Positions 15,401-23,933 of a DNA stretch of 23,933 nucleotides are shown piece by piece (positions within the stretch are counted from its first letter, which is position 1; the number at the start of each line of letters is the position of its first letter). Source of the DNA: an uncultured Bacteroidales bacterium (GTDB lineage Bacteria; Bacteroidota; Bacteroidia; Bacteroidales; Paludibacteraceae). Under the pieces are notes generated by a model that worked only from the letters and a program-made list of their open reading frames with translations, had not been told where the DNA came from and did not search any database. Location: NCBI GenBank assembly GCA_937892015.1, contig CALAUY010000013.1:1-23933 (forward strand). The letters are read 5' to 3'. Position numbers and translations under genes: made by a program.

Positions 15401-18400
15401 GAGTCGTATTCAATCTCCGGCAGAATAGCGAAGCAGCTGTCAGCGGTGGTGTATGAAGAAACGCTTGCGTAGAGTCGCAACGCGTAAGTGCCCGAATGGA
15501 CGTTCGTCGTCACTAAGCTCGGGTAATACGTGCTTACGTTGCTCTGCATGTTTCCTGCCCTCCAGCAGCTGACATCGCCCTCGAAGCCATCCGACCATGG
15601 CATGGGCTTCGGAGCACATTCGGTCTTGAAGGTCACGATGTCACTATAGCGGCTGACAAGTCCTGCATCACAATTAGCTTTCACTGCGGCCGAGTAGGTC
15701 GTTACACTGTTGAGTCCGTCGATGATGACAGAATCGGCAGTGACCACCTTAATCTGATAGGTGGTAGAATCGTTCAGGTCGAATGTCTCGGCCTCGCCGT
15801 AAGCTACAACAAACGACTGCCCAACCTCGAAGGCATCATTCCAAGAGAGGATGACAAAATCGGAACTGATGCTGTCTGCCGTGACATGGATAGGCGCAGA
15901 GCAGGTGGCAACTGTTGTGAACTTAGCGGCTCTCCATTCGCCGCCACAAGCTGCCTGGACGTAGAACCAGTAGTCTTTGTCCGGGAGCATGTCCGTGAGC
16001 GGATACGTGTATGTATATGCCGTGTCAAGCACGATGCCGGAGAAATCGGAGATAATCGTGTCGGCGAGGTAAACGAGCCACGAACGCTCAGAGCCCATCG
16101 GCTCCCATGAAGCGATGCCGGTGCCGGTGGTGAGGTCATGTACCCTCAAACTCTTCACAGCCGGGCACTCGGACGCAGTCATACAGAATCGGATGTTAGG
16201 CAATGTGCTATACAGAGAACCCGAACCGGTCGGCAGTTGCGTGCTGGAATCAAACGAGAGCGTTGCAGACGACGAGCCGGAGTTGACCTCACGAACCATA
16301 TCGGTGGCAGACGTGCCGTAGAAATACGAGTCGTAACTTCCCGCCGTCAGCGTCGGGGCTGTCGGAGTGTAGATGGCCACAACGATATTGCTCTCACCAT
16401 CCCATTCGAACGGCTGATCCAGTTCGATGGACACCCAGTTGCCGGCAGCACCGGCGATGAAGGTCGTGGTGCCGGTGAACACTTCGGTTAGCCCGCCTAT
16501 CCATCCGGAGGCAAGCGATGTGGCCGATGTGTTGCCCATAAAGATAGTGTAGTTGGCAGCCGTCATGTCGCCACCGGAGTAGTTGCCGATATGCTCGAAC
16601 TCGATGGATGTAATCATACCCGCAGCATCGTAGTCCTGCATTGTGTAAAGCTGCTGTGTGTAGCCCGGGTACAGGTAGTACGTATAGACAGGGGCATACG
16701 ATGTAGTAGTCGTGCCACTGCCGATAGTGATGCATTCGTTGAGCATCGCACCGGTGGTGAACGCGACAGTAGCGTTCGGACTCACTTCGCCGTCCGAACA
16801 GAGTGCGCGGACATATGCGGTGTAAGCCGTCTGTGGTGTCAGACCGAACAACATCGTCGATACAGTGGCGGCAGTGTCGGTGATGACCACTTTGTTGGTG
16901 GCATCACCCACGATGCCTACTTCCCACTGTGTAGTCGTGCCGAAACGACTGCGATTCCACGTGAGAACAACGCGGTTGTGCTCGACACGTGTGGCCACAA
17001 GGTTGAACGCCGGAGCGCAAGTAGGCTCGGTGGTGATGGTCGTCTCACTCCATGGCGACTGTGCGTCATCAGCGACACAGACGCTGGCCACGTAGATGTG
17101 GTACGTTTGGTCGTAAGCGAGCTCGGACAGGTTGAACGCCAACGTGTCGTTCACGTAATGTTTCTCAGCAGCTGTCAACGCGGCTTCACTCATCGTATCG
17201 GTGCTATACACGTACATGAATGTGAGGTCTTGGTCGGCGAAAATCGTTGCCCACGAAACGGAGATGCCGTTGGCGGCAGAAAGTTCGCTGCTCAAGTTTA
17301 TCACTGCCGGGCAGTTGGCGAGTGTAGCAAACGTCAGTTCCGCCCAATTGGACGAACCCTCGTCAACACCTTCTGCCGTACAGTTGGCACGTACATAGAC
17401 GTGGTATGTGGTCTCGGCTGTCAAGTCGGTTAGTAGTACCGAATCGCCTGTCACGTTCGGGTAGTTGGCCGTCACGCCCGTGAAGTCGGTTATCTCGTTC
17501 TCGCTCACTACCACATCGCAACCGCTGAGATAATCGTCTTCAGAAGCATCCCAACGGATGATGGCCTCATGAGTGCCCATACCTACCAGTTCGAAGCTCA
17601 AATCAACCGGTGCCGGACAAGCCTCTACGGAGTACTGATACGGGATACTGATTGTCGGCAAGAAATCGTACGAGTTGACAGACAGCGATGAATATGTGTA
17701 CTCCAGACGGCTCGCGTTCGACTGCGCTGTGCCGTAGAACGATGCGTTCTGGTACGTTGACAACGAGGTCGGCAGATTGAAATCAACGAGCAGGTTACCA
17801 CCCGTGTAGGTGAACGGCTGATTGAAGACAACAGTCATCGTCGTGTCCGGCGCATAGAGCGATCCGGTATAGACATTCGTCAGTGCATCAGTAGCAAACG
17901 CAGAGGCGAGAGAGGTCTGATTGGTGATGGCCACGCTCACTTGGAACGAGCCGGCACCGTGACGCCAATACGTGTCAGACGTGTACGTACTGGGGTCAAC
18001 TATATGGTACTTGAGTTGCGTGATGTCGAGTCCTAACAGGTCGGTCAGCATCGACTCAGGATAAATCGACTGCGTGTGTTGTTGCGAGTCGGTGTAGTAT
18101 CCATAGACAGGCACATGCGAGTCGGTCTCATCACCGGCCGCAATGACATATTCGCCCTGACCGACCAGTGCCTTGGTCCGAACGGACGTACTAATCCAGT
18201 TGCTCGTGCCATCTTCGCCGCCACAGTTAGCGCGCGCATATATATAATAGAGTGTGCCGCGGTCGAGCCCGGAGAACGTATAGCGACCGGTTGAGTCAAC
18301 ATCGATTTTCCCTGTCGTCAGCGAATCGAGTGCCGATGCCGACATGCGAGACGTGGAGCAAACGAGCTCATAACCTTGCGGTGCCTGACCGGGTTTGGGC

Positions 18401-21400
18401 ATCAACTGAACGGTGAAATGACGACGACTGACATCGGACAACACGATAGATGCCAACGGCTTGCAAGCGGCCTGCTTGGAAACGACGATATTATCTACGC
18501 CCATATAGTAGTTGCTTGTGCCGCCACGTCCGTAGCGCAACGCTATGTAAGCGATGTCGGCCACCGAGTCGGGCACATCGGTCAGGTACAGTTCTACATC
18601 CTGCCAATTGGTGGTCTTGGTGTAGTCGGCCAGCGAGACGAATGAAGCTGTATCAGTGATGTCTGTCATGTATCCGATTGACAGAGCTCCACTGCTGACG
18701 GTGTTCTCCTCTTTGTGCGAGAGCTCAATCTGCAGGGTGTTCAGCGGCAAACCGAACTTCGGCAGGATGGCATATCCGGCACGGGCGGTGCTGGAACGGA
18801 AGTAGAGCGACTGATTGCCCGACTTGACGTACGACGATGAGTTGTTGACGTAGATATACGGATAACTTCCGTCGTTGGCGTTAAGCAGTGTCCAGCAGAG
18901 CGGTGCATCTGACGTGGATTCGCCAAGCTCCATATCCTCGAAGCCCTCATTCCACGGGAAATCAACGATATCGCCGCAAGCGGTGCGGAAACGAGTGTGG
19001 GCCGACCAACGAGATGCCTCTTCGCCGCAGAGCGCACGTACATATGCGTAATAGATTGTCGATGCTGACAATCCGCTGATGACGATAGAGTCGGCGGAAA
19101 CAGTGCCGCTGAAGACCGGCACTTCGTTCGACAGGTCGGGATTGCCGATGGACGGCATCACCACCACTTCGTAAGCGGTTGCGCCATTGTCGTCCCAGCG
19201 ATAGATGGCACCATCCACTTCTATCTCGAGCTCCGAGATGCGACCTTCCACAATCTGCGGACAGCTGAGCGACAGGCCTACTTCTACGTTATCGATACCG
19301 ATGGCAGTAGCACTGTCGCCGGACTGGGCAAGGAACATAATGTACTTGCCGAAGTCGTCGTTATAATCGCCCTCATAGTCCTTGAAGCTGACAGCGTACA
19401 TCTTCTCTTCGAGCGAGTCGGATGCATAATCCAGCCTCAACGTCTGAACGGCAGTGAAGGTGGAGAAGTCCGTCGGGTCGGTGATGACTCCCACTGCCAA
19501 ACGGCCGAGATTAGTGGCATCACGATTGGTCTTGAAGGCGTTGAACAGCACCTCGTACTTATTGATGGAATCGACGCTCAGTAGTGGCATAATAGCATAC
19601 AGGTCGTCACCACGAGTGATGGAGTCGCCGGTGGTGGCGTTCTTCACGAACGCAAGGTACTGGCCGTAACCCGATGCGGAAGTGATGGATGGGTCGTCCG
19701 TATCGCGCACGCCCGGGGTGTTGACGCCAACCGACCAGCAATCAATATCTTCGGCGTTCTCGAACGTTACGAGTCCCAGCTCTTCGAGCGACATCGAGTC
19801 GCACTGCGTCTTGAACGTGCTCTCTATCCATTCTCCGTTGGTGTCGCAACTCTGGCGAGCACGTACGTAGTAACGTGTGTTTGCGGTCAGTCCGGTCAGA
19901 ATGAACGGATTAGCTGTTACGCCTTGGTGTTGCTCTACCACGGCAAAATTGGCCGAATCCGACACCTCGATATCCACGCTCTGCGTACCACCGACTATCC
20001 AAGCGATAGAAGCCTCACTCGGCGAACCGGCCACGGCGCGAAGCGAACTCAAGCCGGTGCAGTTCATATCGAGCTGCGAAACGGTTATATCATCGATGGA
20101 GACATCGTACTGAGAGTTGCATGTCCATTGGAAAGCCAAGTGTTGAGCCGTAGCGGGCAGGCCAATCAGCATCTTCTCCGCTTTCACGTACTCGTGCAAC
20201 GTGGTGCACGGATAGGTCTCAATCTCGTGGAAGATAGTGTCGTTGGCGTTGTAATAACCCAACTTCAGCACGCCTAACGATGAGCTCTCGGTGGCATACC
20301 AGAACACAATCTTCAGGGTGTTGAGTTGTGCGGAGAACTCCGGCATGACGGCAGTGTTTGTGCCTGAACCGTAGAACGCAAGCGCTTTCGTGCCGGTATG
20401 AACGAACACGTAACTGCCCTCAGTAATGACGTGCGGAACGATAGAAGTAGAGATGGACGAGAGCGTCCAGCAGTCGGGCTCGTAGGCCGGATCGGTGCTG
20501 CTATAACTGCCGCCCTCGAAGCCCTCGAAGCCCTCTGACCATGGCAGTGCCACCGAACCGCAAGCGGTGGTGAAATCGGCCTTCACCGCCTTACTCTGAC
20601 TCTCGGCTGAGCAATAAGCGCGCACATACAGACGATAAGTCGTACTGCCACCCAGTCCGCTGAGAGCAACCGACGGGGTGTTGACCACCGCGGCATTGCT
20701 CCAGTCAACGACCGTGTCGTTTGCAGGGATGCAGAGATACTGCCACTGTGTCTCATCACCGCCGGCCGACCATGTCGCCGTGGCGGAAACGCCGGTGATG
20801 TTCGTCACCTGCAGGTTCTGCGGCCTAATACACGTCGAGATCTCCTCCACAGTGATGTCGTCAATACCCATATAATAGTTGTTGCTCGTACTGCCACCAT
20901 AACGGAACACGATGTACGCGTCACCGGCTACAGCTGCAGGTACGCCGGCAAGCGAGATCTCCTCTTCCTGCCATGAGGTCGAGCGGGTGCATTGGGCGAT
21001 AGAGACGAACGTTGCCTCATTGCTCTTATCGGTCATGTAACCCACATCCAGCAAACCGCTGCTCGTCGTACTCTCCTCTTTGTGCGAGAACGTGATCATC
21101 AGCGTGTTGAGCGGGGCATCAAACTGCGGCAGAATAACGTATTCGTACATCGAACCGCTGGAAACGAAATAGAGTGACCTGTTTCCGTTCAGCACGAAGT
21201 TGGCGCTGTTGTTCACATAGACACGCGGATAGGATGTCGAGCCGGCGTTGGCATTCAGCGTTGCCCAGCAGGGGTTGAAGAACGCTGCCGTGGCACTGCC
21301 CACATTGTAGCTCTCGAACGTCTCCACATAAGGCAACGAGCTGATGGCCGCGCAGTTCGTCGTATATTTCTGTTTGGTCTCGCCGTACATCGTATCGTTG

Positions 21401-23775
21401 CCGCAGAGGGTGTTGACGCGATAATAGTAAGACGTGAGCGTCGTCAGACCAACGAACGTCACAGACGGTGTCTGCACGTTCTTCACTTGCAGCAGTGAGT
21501 CGGGGTTATTGCCGTCGAAGAGCTCTACTACCCAGTTGGTCATGCCGCGGTCAGTCCATTCCAGACTGAGCGACGTGCCATCGTCGTTGACGTACGTCAC
21601 GTAGGCCTGACGGCACGTGGGGATAGGTTCGATATGGAGTGCATCGATATGGTTAACCGACCCGTAAGTGCTGTTAGGACTGGACGGACGAACGGACACG
21701 ATGGCCACGTAATGGCCATCAGCATCATGACCGTCCAAATCGACCTCACAGAGTGCGTACGTGTTCTTCTCGCCGTTGAAAACGGCCAACTGCGTGAACG
21801 TGCTCAAGTCGTACGGGTCGCTCATCACGCCCACAGCTACACGCGACTGGCCATCGGTGGCTGCTGCTAAACGGAACGAGATCATCTGTCCCGCGAATGA
21901 GTCGATATAAGGCAACGTCATCCATCGGTCGATACCCTGCAACAGCACATGGGCGCTGTCGTACTTGGGCGATGTGGTGACAATCTTCGGATAGAACGAT
22001 GTGTAGTCTTTCAGCGGGAAGTACAAGCCCGGATAGACTTTCGACGAGGAGGTGCTGCGCAACTCATTGTCTTGTAAGCGGATAAACTGCGTCGCCTCGG
22101 CTGTCTTCTGGAACTCATATGCCAACGGCAACGTGGCACGAGCAGGGATGCGCCGCGTAACGGGGAACGACCAATCGCTCACGTTGCTGCCATGCACTGC
22201 CTGTGCATATACAGCCACAATCGAGTCACCGAAATTGCCGCTCACGTGGTACGTGTCGCCGTGGATGCCGTCCTGGCTCACCAAGAAAGCGTCAGGCAAC
22301 ACGGCTTTGTGCTTGTAGTCCGACGCACGGGCAATACGCAGATTCCAGTCCGACTCGCCGTGCAAGTTGGCTTTCACGTCGAAACCGTCGGGCGTGATGT
22401 TGAGGATCTGCACCGACGGCGTGAACACTTCGGGCTCTGAGATGACGAGGTTACTCAGGTAGAAATATGTCGAATAGTCCTCGTTCTTCGCCAAGAACAC
22501 CACATGCAGTCCGTTGCCCGTGTAGTTCTCGAACGACACGTCGAAACGTTGGTGCTTGTTATAGACATCTATCTCCACCGAATCAACTATCCGGAGCGTG
22601 CTGAGCGTCGAGTCGGCCGGGTCTTCCAATCCGCCTACATACAGCTTGGCGATATTGCTGTTCACGCCCGTCTGCACGTAAGTTGAAGCAGTGCCCCAGA
22701 ACGACACTTGCGCTTTTTGGGGCGACTGTAATCCCAGCTCGGGAGTGATGGCAAGTGCATACTTGCCGGCAGAGATGCCGGAGAAAACCATCGCGTATGT
22801 CGAGTCAATCGCGTAGCTCGCGCCACTGCTGAACGTCGGCTTGGCGGTTGTCATGTCCGTCATCGTTGTCCAACCGTCCAACAAGTTCTTCGCGAAGGTG
22901 GGAGCGTAAGGGATATTCACACAGAAACGCGTCTGGAACGTGTTCATCGACCAGTCCATCCAGCCCGATTCGTTCTCGTCGCAACGGGCGCGCACGTACG
23001 CATAATAAGAGGTAGAGTGATTCAGACCGGTTACTTCCATGCTGAAATCGGTGGCATAACCATGGAAAGCGGCCGTGTAGTTGTTCCAGTCGGTTATGGG
23101 TGCAGCCGACACCACCACCTCGAACGTGTCGGTCATCAAGTCACCGCTCCAAGAGAGCGTGGCACGCGACGAACCGATAGAGGATATCTGCAGGTCACTG
23201 GTGGCACGACATGTGGAGGTGTTCACCACATGGATGTCGTCCAAAACAACACCGCGACCCATGTTCTCTACGCATTCAAAAGCCACTTGGTAGGCGGTAG
23301 AACCAATGTATCCGATGAGAGGAATAGTGTCGTACTGCCACGTGTCAATGCGGGTGTCAAACGTGCGCAAGAGCGTCCATGCAGCACCGGCATTGGCGCG
23401 GTACAGCACTTTCAGGGTGTCAAAATCCTGAAGTACACCCACTTGGGCGTGGTTGAAAATCAATTGGGGCTGATACACGTATCCGGTCGTGAAATTCATC
23501 GTTGGAGAAACGAGCCGGACATCATAATGCTGGTCCATACCCGTATTGTTCCTCATCGCAACGAAATAGTTCGACGGATTGCCTGAAGCGGGATAAACTG
23601 CACCCGCTGTCGTCTCAATGACCCAGTTTGCCGTGTTCGACGAAAGAACCTCTTGTGTCCAAGCAGCCGACAGCTGACCCGACTCGAAGTCCTCTTGAAG
23701 ATACGTCACTAATGCGCCAAAGGCATTGGACACGGCAAAAAAGCCCATCGTCAAAAGTAGTAAAGCTTTTTTCAT
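12412..23775 (-). CDS. Giant T9SS-exported adhesin-like protein with alternating beta-sandwich and FN3-like modules
   Basis: The protein has 3787 residues. I start it at ATG 23775 because a signal peptide begins there (MKKALLLLTMGFFAVSNAFG); the frame stays open to the window edge only through repeat DNA. About ten jelly-roll domains resembling cleaved-adhesin/MAM modules (approximately 20-186, 285-450, 548-719, 808-981, 1070-1237, 1326-1507, 1600-1768, 2722-2893, 2983-3152, 3246-3437) are mixed with about 14 FN3-like domains. Two related domains of unknown type lie at about 1866-2050 and 2344-2536. Residues 3438-3705 carry repeats of the GCDSxxxLxL kind. The end (about 3706-3787: SIAPNPV, then GAYTVRI and GKLIVK) is a type A T9SS sorting domain, so the protein should cross the outer membrane and be surface-attached or released. 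No enzyme motif was seen. An adhesin or matrix role is inferred from domains. The frame is intact over 11.4 kb. Confidence 0.9.
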   Translation of the reverse strand: MKKALLLLTMGFFAVSNAFGALVTYLQEDFESGQLSAAWTQEVLSSNTANWVIETTAGAVYPASGNPSNYFVAMRNNTGMDQHYDVRLVSPTMNFTTGYVYQPQLIFNHAQVGVLQDFDTLKVLYRANAGAAWTLLRTFDTRIDTWQYDTIPLIGYIGSTAYQVAFECVENMGRGVVLDDIHVVNTSTCRATSDLQISSIGSSRATLSWSGDLMTDTFEVVVSAAPITDWNNYTAAFHGYATDFSMEVTGLNHSTSYYAYVRARCDENESGWMDWSMNTFQTRFCVNIPYAPTFAKNLLDGWTTMTDMTTAKPTFSSGASYAIDSTYAMVFSGISAGKYALAITPELGLQSPQKAQVSFWGTASTYVQTGVNSNIAKLYVGGLEDPADSTLSTLRIVDSVEIDVYNKHQRFDVSFENYTGNGLHVVFLAKNEDYSTYFYLSNLVISEPEVFTPSVQILNITPDGFDVKANLHGESDWNLRIARASDYKHKAVLPDAFLVSQDGIHGDTYHVSGNFGDSIVAVYAQAVHGSNVSDWSFPVTRRIPARATLPLAYEFQKTAEATQFIRLQDNELRSTSSSKVYPGLYFPLKDYTSFYPKIVTTSPKYDSAHVLLQGIDRWMTLPYIDSFAGQMISFRLAAATDGQSRVAVGVMSDPYDLSTFTQLAVFNGEKNTYALCEVDLDGHDADGHYVAIVSVRPSSPNSTYGSVNHIDALHIEPIPTCRQAYVTYVNDDGTSLSLEWTDRGMTNWVVELFDGNNPDSLLQVKNVQTPSVTFVGLTTLTSYYYRVNTLCGNDTMYGETKQKYTTNCAAISSLPYVETFESYNVGSATAAFFNPCWATLNANAGSTSYPRVYVNNSANFVLNGNRSLYFVSSGSMYEYVILPQFDAPLNTLMITFSHKEESTTSSGLLDVGYMTDKSNEATFVSIAQCTRSTSWQEEEISLAGVPAAVAGDAYIVFRYGGSTSNNYYMGIDDITVEEISTCIRPQNLQVTNITGVSATATWSAGGDETQWQYLCIPANDTVVDWSNAAVVNTPSVALSGLGGSTTYRLYVRAYCSAESQSKAVKADFTTACGSVALPWSEGFEGFEGGSYSSTDPAYEPDCWTLSSISTSIVPHVITEGSYVFVHTGTKALAFYGSGTNTAVMPEFSAQLNTLKIVFWYATESSSLGVLKLGYYNANDTIFHEIETYPCTTLHEYVKAEKMLIGLPATAQHLAFQWTCNSQYDVSIDDITVSQLDMNCTGLSSLRAVAGSPSEASIAWIVGGTQSVDIEVSDSANFAVVEQHQGVTANPFILTGLTANTRYYVRARQSCDTNGEWIESTFKTQCDSMSLEELGLVTFENAEDIDCWSVGVNTPGVRDTDDPSITSASGYGQYLAFVKNATTGDSITRGDDLYAIMPLLSVDSINKYEVLFNAFKTNRDATNLGRLAVGVITDPTDFSTFTAVQTLRLDYASDSLEEKMYAVSFKDYEGDYNDDFGKYIMFLAQSGDSATAIGIDNVEVGLSLSCPQIVEGRISELEIEVDGAIYRWDDNGATAYEVVVMPSIGNPDLSNEVPVFSGTVSADSIVISGLSASTIYYAYVRALCGEEASRWSAHTRFRTACGDIVDFPWNEGFEDMELGESTSDAPLCWTLLNANDGSYPYIYVNNSSSYVKSGNQSLYFRSSTARAGYAILPKFGLPLNTLQIELSHKEENTVSSGALSIGYMTDITDTASFVSLADYTKTTNWQDVELYLTDVPDSVADIAYIALRYGRGGTSNYYMGVDNIVVSKQAACKPLASIVLSDVSRRHFTVQLMPKPGQAPQGYELVCSTSRMSASALDSLTTGKIDVDSTGRYTFSGLDRGTLYYIYARANCGGEDGTSNWISTSVRTKALVGQGEYVIAAGDETDSHVPVYGYYTDSQQHTQSIYPESMLTDLLGLDITQLKYHIVDPSTYTSDTYWRHGAGSFQVSVAITNQTSLASAFATDALTNVYTGSLYAPDTTMTVVFNQPFTYTGGNLLVDFNLPTSLSTYQNASFYGTAQSNASRLEYTYSSLSVNSYDFLPTISIPYQYSVEACPAPVDLSFELVGMGTHEAIIRWDASEDDYLSGCDVVVSENEITDFTGVTANYPNVTGDSVLLTDLTAETTYHVYVRANCTAEGVDEGSSNWAELTFATLANCPAVINLSSELSAANGISVSWATIFADQDLTFMYVYSTDTMSEAALTAAEKHYVNDTLAFNLSELAYDQTYHIYVASVCVADDAQSPWSETTITTEPTCAPAFNLVATRVEHNRVVLTWNRSRFGTTTQWEVGIVGDATNKVVITDTAATVSTMLFGLTPQTAYTAYVRALCSDGEVSPNATVAFTTGAMLNECITIGSGTTTTSYAPVYTYYLYPGYTQQLYTMQDYDAAGMITSIEFEHIGNYSGGDMTAANYTIFMGNTSATSLASGWIGGLTEVFTGTTTFIAGAAGNWVSIELDQPFEWDGESNIVVAIYTPTAPTLTAGSYDSYFYGTSATDMVREVNSGSSSATLSFDSSTQLPTGSGSLYSTLPNIRFCMTASECPAVKSLRVHDLTTGTGIASWEPMGSERSWLVYLADTIISDFSGIVLDTAYTYTYPLTDMLPDKDYWFYVQAACGGEWRAAKFTTVATCSAPIHVTADSISSDFVILSWNDAFEVGQSFVVAYGEAETFDLNDSTTYQIKVVTADSVIIDGLNSVTTYSAAVKANCDAGLVSRYSDIVTFKTECAPKPMPWSDGFEGDVSCWRAGNMQSNVSTYYPSLVTTNVHSGTYALRLYASVSSYTTADSCFAILPEIEYDSVGLQGVELKLSAMAYEGSYSSYYKHLLVGVISDVDMSTFQLVEDLTLTDTYDDYSVAFNTYTGNGNRIVLLAVIDQAAYSSSFYSQVYVDDLTVMRASACVRPATITVLSADLNSASVAWTAGGAEQQWEYVCLPSDAELNWSNATTVNTTSATITGLNSAATYTVYVRSICSDDDMSDARRATFSTACGVVNLPFAENFNTLSSSGDIPSCWSNDEGTTSYSTYKWCYNSGSSNGGCTGTGPDGTNCVRFESYSNSSGNTNYLKTPDIFISSAAQLSFSLKNPAGGDAQVLIAHAGDTTKTVLLNSGLDGLSEWNDFTIDLLAYIGDTVNIYFMGTSNYGYNDANIYLDNVRVSVVNTNCMGLVNFHVESVSLSKADLAWSFVNDTNNVAEIQVASDLHFTQLIDSVVLTDVSSYSIFGLQPSSTYYVRGRQLCGDDDMSDWSRTITLVTSYGVPFAPEFTSSVPDDWMRSNTPASQVFAGQEMNPYTGGWSVVSADNVIASNHFRGNIYGSSWSYWVVTPAIDLEPNVGQGLILSVDAGLVPYSDSGYDEMYTGVDDRFLIAVSIDGGQTWDAADVVEWNNSGSGQFVYNEVPTIGRTYNINMTNYAGHTVKIGFYGESTTANADNNFHFGNISLVAIEPDNLYVDSICEGYGFNEHGFSILYEDLHVGLNATSRYEMKADSTMSLTIQQIWVNPAARNEIPVTLCEGEHYNGYGFDVNVTKSETIRHRIDGGSQFGCDSMVVLQITMLPTVREELHVGCNDDSYTWHGKTYYQSTIVSDTTSSVVTGCDSITTLYLTMCDGKKYNYYGAVCTGSSYSDEFFSGLTTAGEYDVVVTSDIGCVTSAHLTLRQLTSGEAYIDSVLVADLPYVLGNDTLCPETDQAGYVYHGSKDFGCGMVNVTIYVVETKDALGNINASELSIAPNPVRIGEDIRILTAVDMSADYSCRIYDAVGKLVYTSDVPSQTIPGLPVAGAYTVRISSGSALYQGKLIVK

Positions 23776-23801
23776 ATATGATAATTTAAAAACATTTTTT
23801 C

Positions 23802-23933
23802 GTACCCTGATGCCGACACAATCATTTTTCACACCCAAAAACCGATACAACAGTTTTGTACCCTGATGCCGACACAACCATTTTTCACACCCAAAAACCG
23901 ATACAACAGTTTTGTACCCTGATGCCGACACAA
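23802..23933. repeat. 56-bp tandem repeat upstream of the giant adhesin gene
   Basis: Units start at 23802, 23858 and 23914, exactly 56 bp apart, and the array runs off the window. The first two complete units differ at one base (AATCATT versus AACCATT). There are no differing spacers, so it is not a CRISPR array. On the minus strand each unit contains TTGTGTCGG and, 27 bp later, TTGTATCGG, so the unit may itself be an old duplication. It ends 26 bp before the adhesin ATG and occupies where a promoter is expected; no TAnnTTTG element is visible in it. Confidence 0.92.

Noticed and set aside
14820..20575. CGCAAGCGG-type palindromes inside the giant gene (near 14830, 18973 and 20560) as further copies of the intergenic hairpin module
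   Set aside because: They encode the conserved TACG motif at FN3/jelly-roll junctions and are not followed by the CCTA-CCT-TAGG palindrome, so they are coding coincidences.
23776..23931. 52-residue N-terminal extension of the giant adhesin reading through the 56-bp repeats
   Set aside because: A good signal peptide starts at 23775. The repeat period is not a multiple of three, so the extension encodes no consistent peptide repeat, and it would bury the signal peptide.
23802..23933. CRISPR array
   Set aside because: The whole 56-bp unit is conserved, with no variable spacer portion.

Overview
The window looks like chromosomal DNA of a member of the order Bacteroidales (Bacteroidota). The evidence is fourfold. 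Four gene starts have the Bacteroides-type promoter (TTG or TTTG, about 20 bp, TAnnTTTG) and no Shine-Dalgarno sequence. One giant exported protein ends in a type IX secretion (T9SS) type A sorting domain. Several proteins belong to families typical of Bacteroidales: an EpsG-like polymerase, a SusE/F-like module, and a lone ATPase of the SPRRWGKTS type. The genes are dense, with balanced base composition. I cannot place it to genus.

Layout. Positions 1-2456 hold a single gene, an AAA/STAND-like ATPase (766-1893). It sits in unusually repeat-rich DNA: shared short-hairpin modules on both sides, four arrays with 11-bp periods but different unit sequences, a G-quadruplex motif, and a partial copy of the 3' end of the next gene. 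Positions 2457-5756 (minus strand) hold topB (topoisomerase III) followed by an EpsG-like membrane polymerase. Positions 5857-9009 (minus) encode a 1050-residue secreted protein of unknown function with a propeller-like N-terminal half, a twin internal repeat and a SusE/F-like module. It has a strong terminator. Positions 9190-11569 (plus) hold a GHL10-type secreted glycoside-hydrolase-like protein followed closely by recF. Positions 11602-12147 (minus) encode a small exported protein ending in a TonB C-terminal-like domain. Positions 12412-23775 (minus) encode a 3787-residue secreted adhesin-like protein of alternating beta-sandwich and fibronectin-III-like modules, with T9SS sorting tail. 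Its 5' flank is a 56-bp tandem repeat that runs off the right end of the window.

How the genes relate. This is not one obvious pathway. Housekeeping DNA-maintenance genes (topB, recF) are interleaved with cell-surface genes: the EpsG-like polymerase, the GHL10 enzyme, the TonB-C-like protein and two large exported proteins. The 9009 and 9190 genes are divergently transcribed from back-to-back promoters. The 9190 promoter and the promoter of the 12147 gene are nearly identical over 33 bp, including the spacer, which may indicate co-regulation or a constrained extended promoter class. The two places most worth a second look are the repeat-bracketed ATPase and the giant adhesin with its minisatellite leader.
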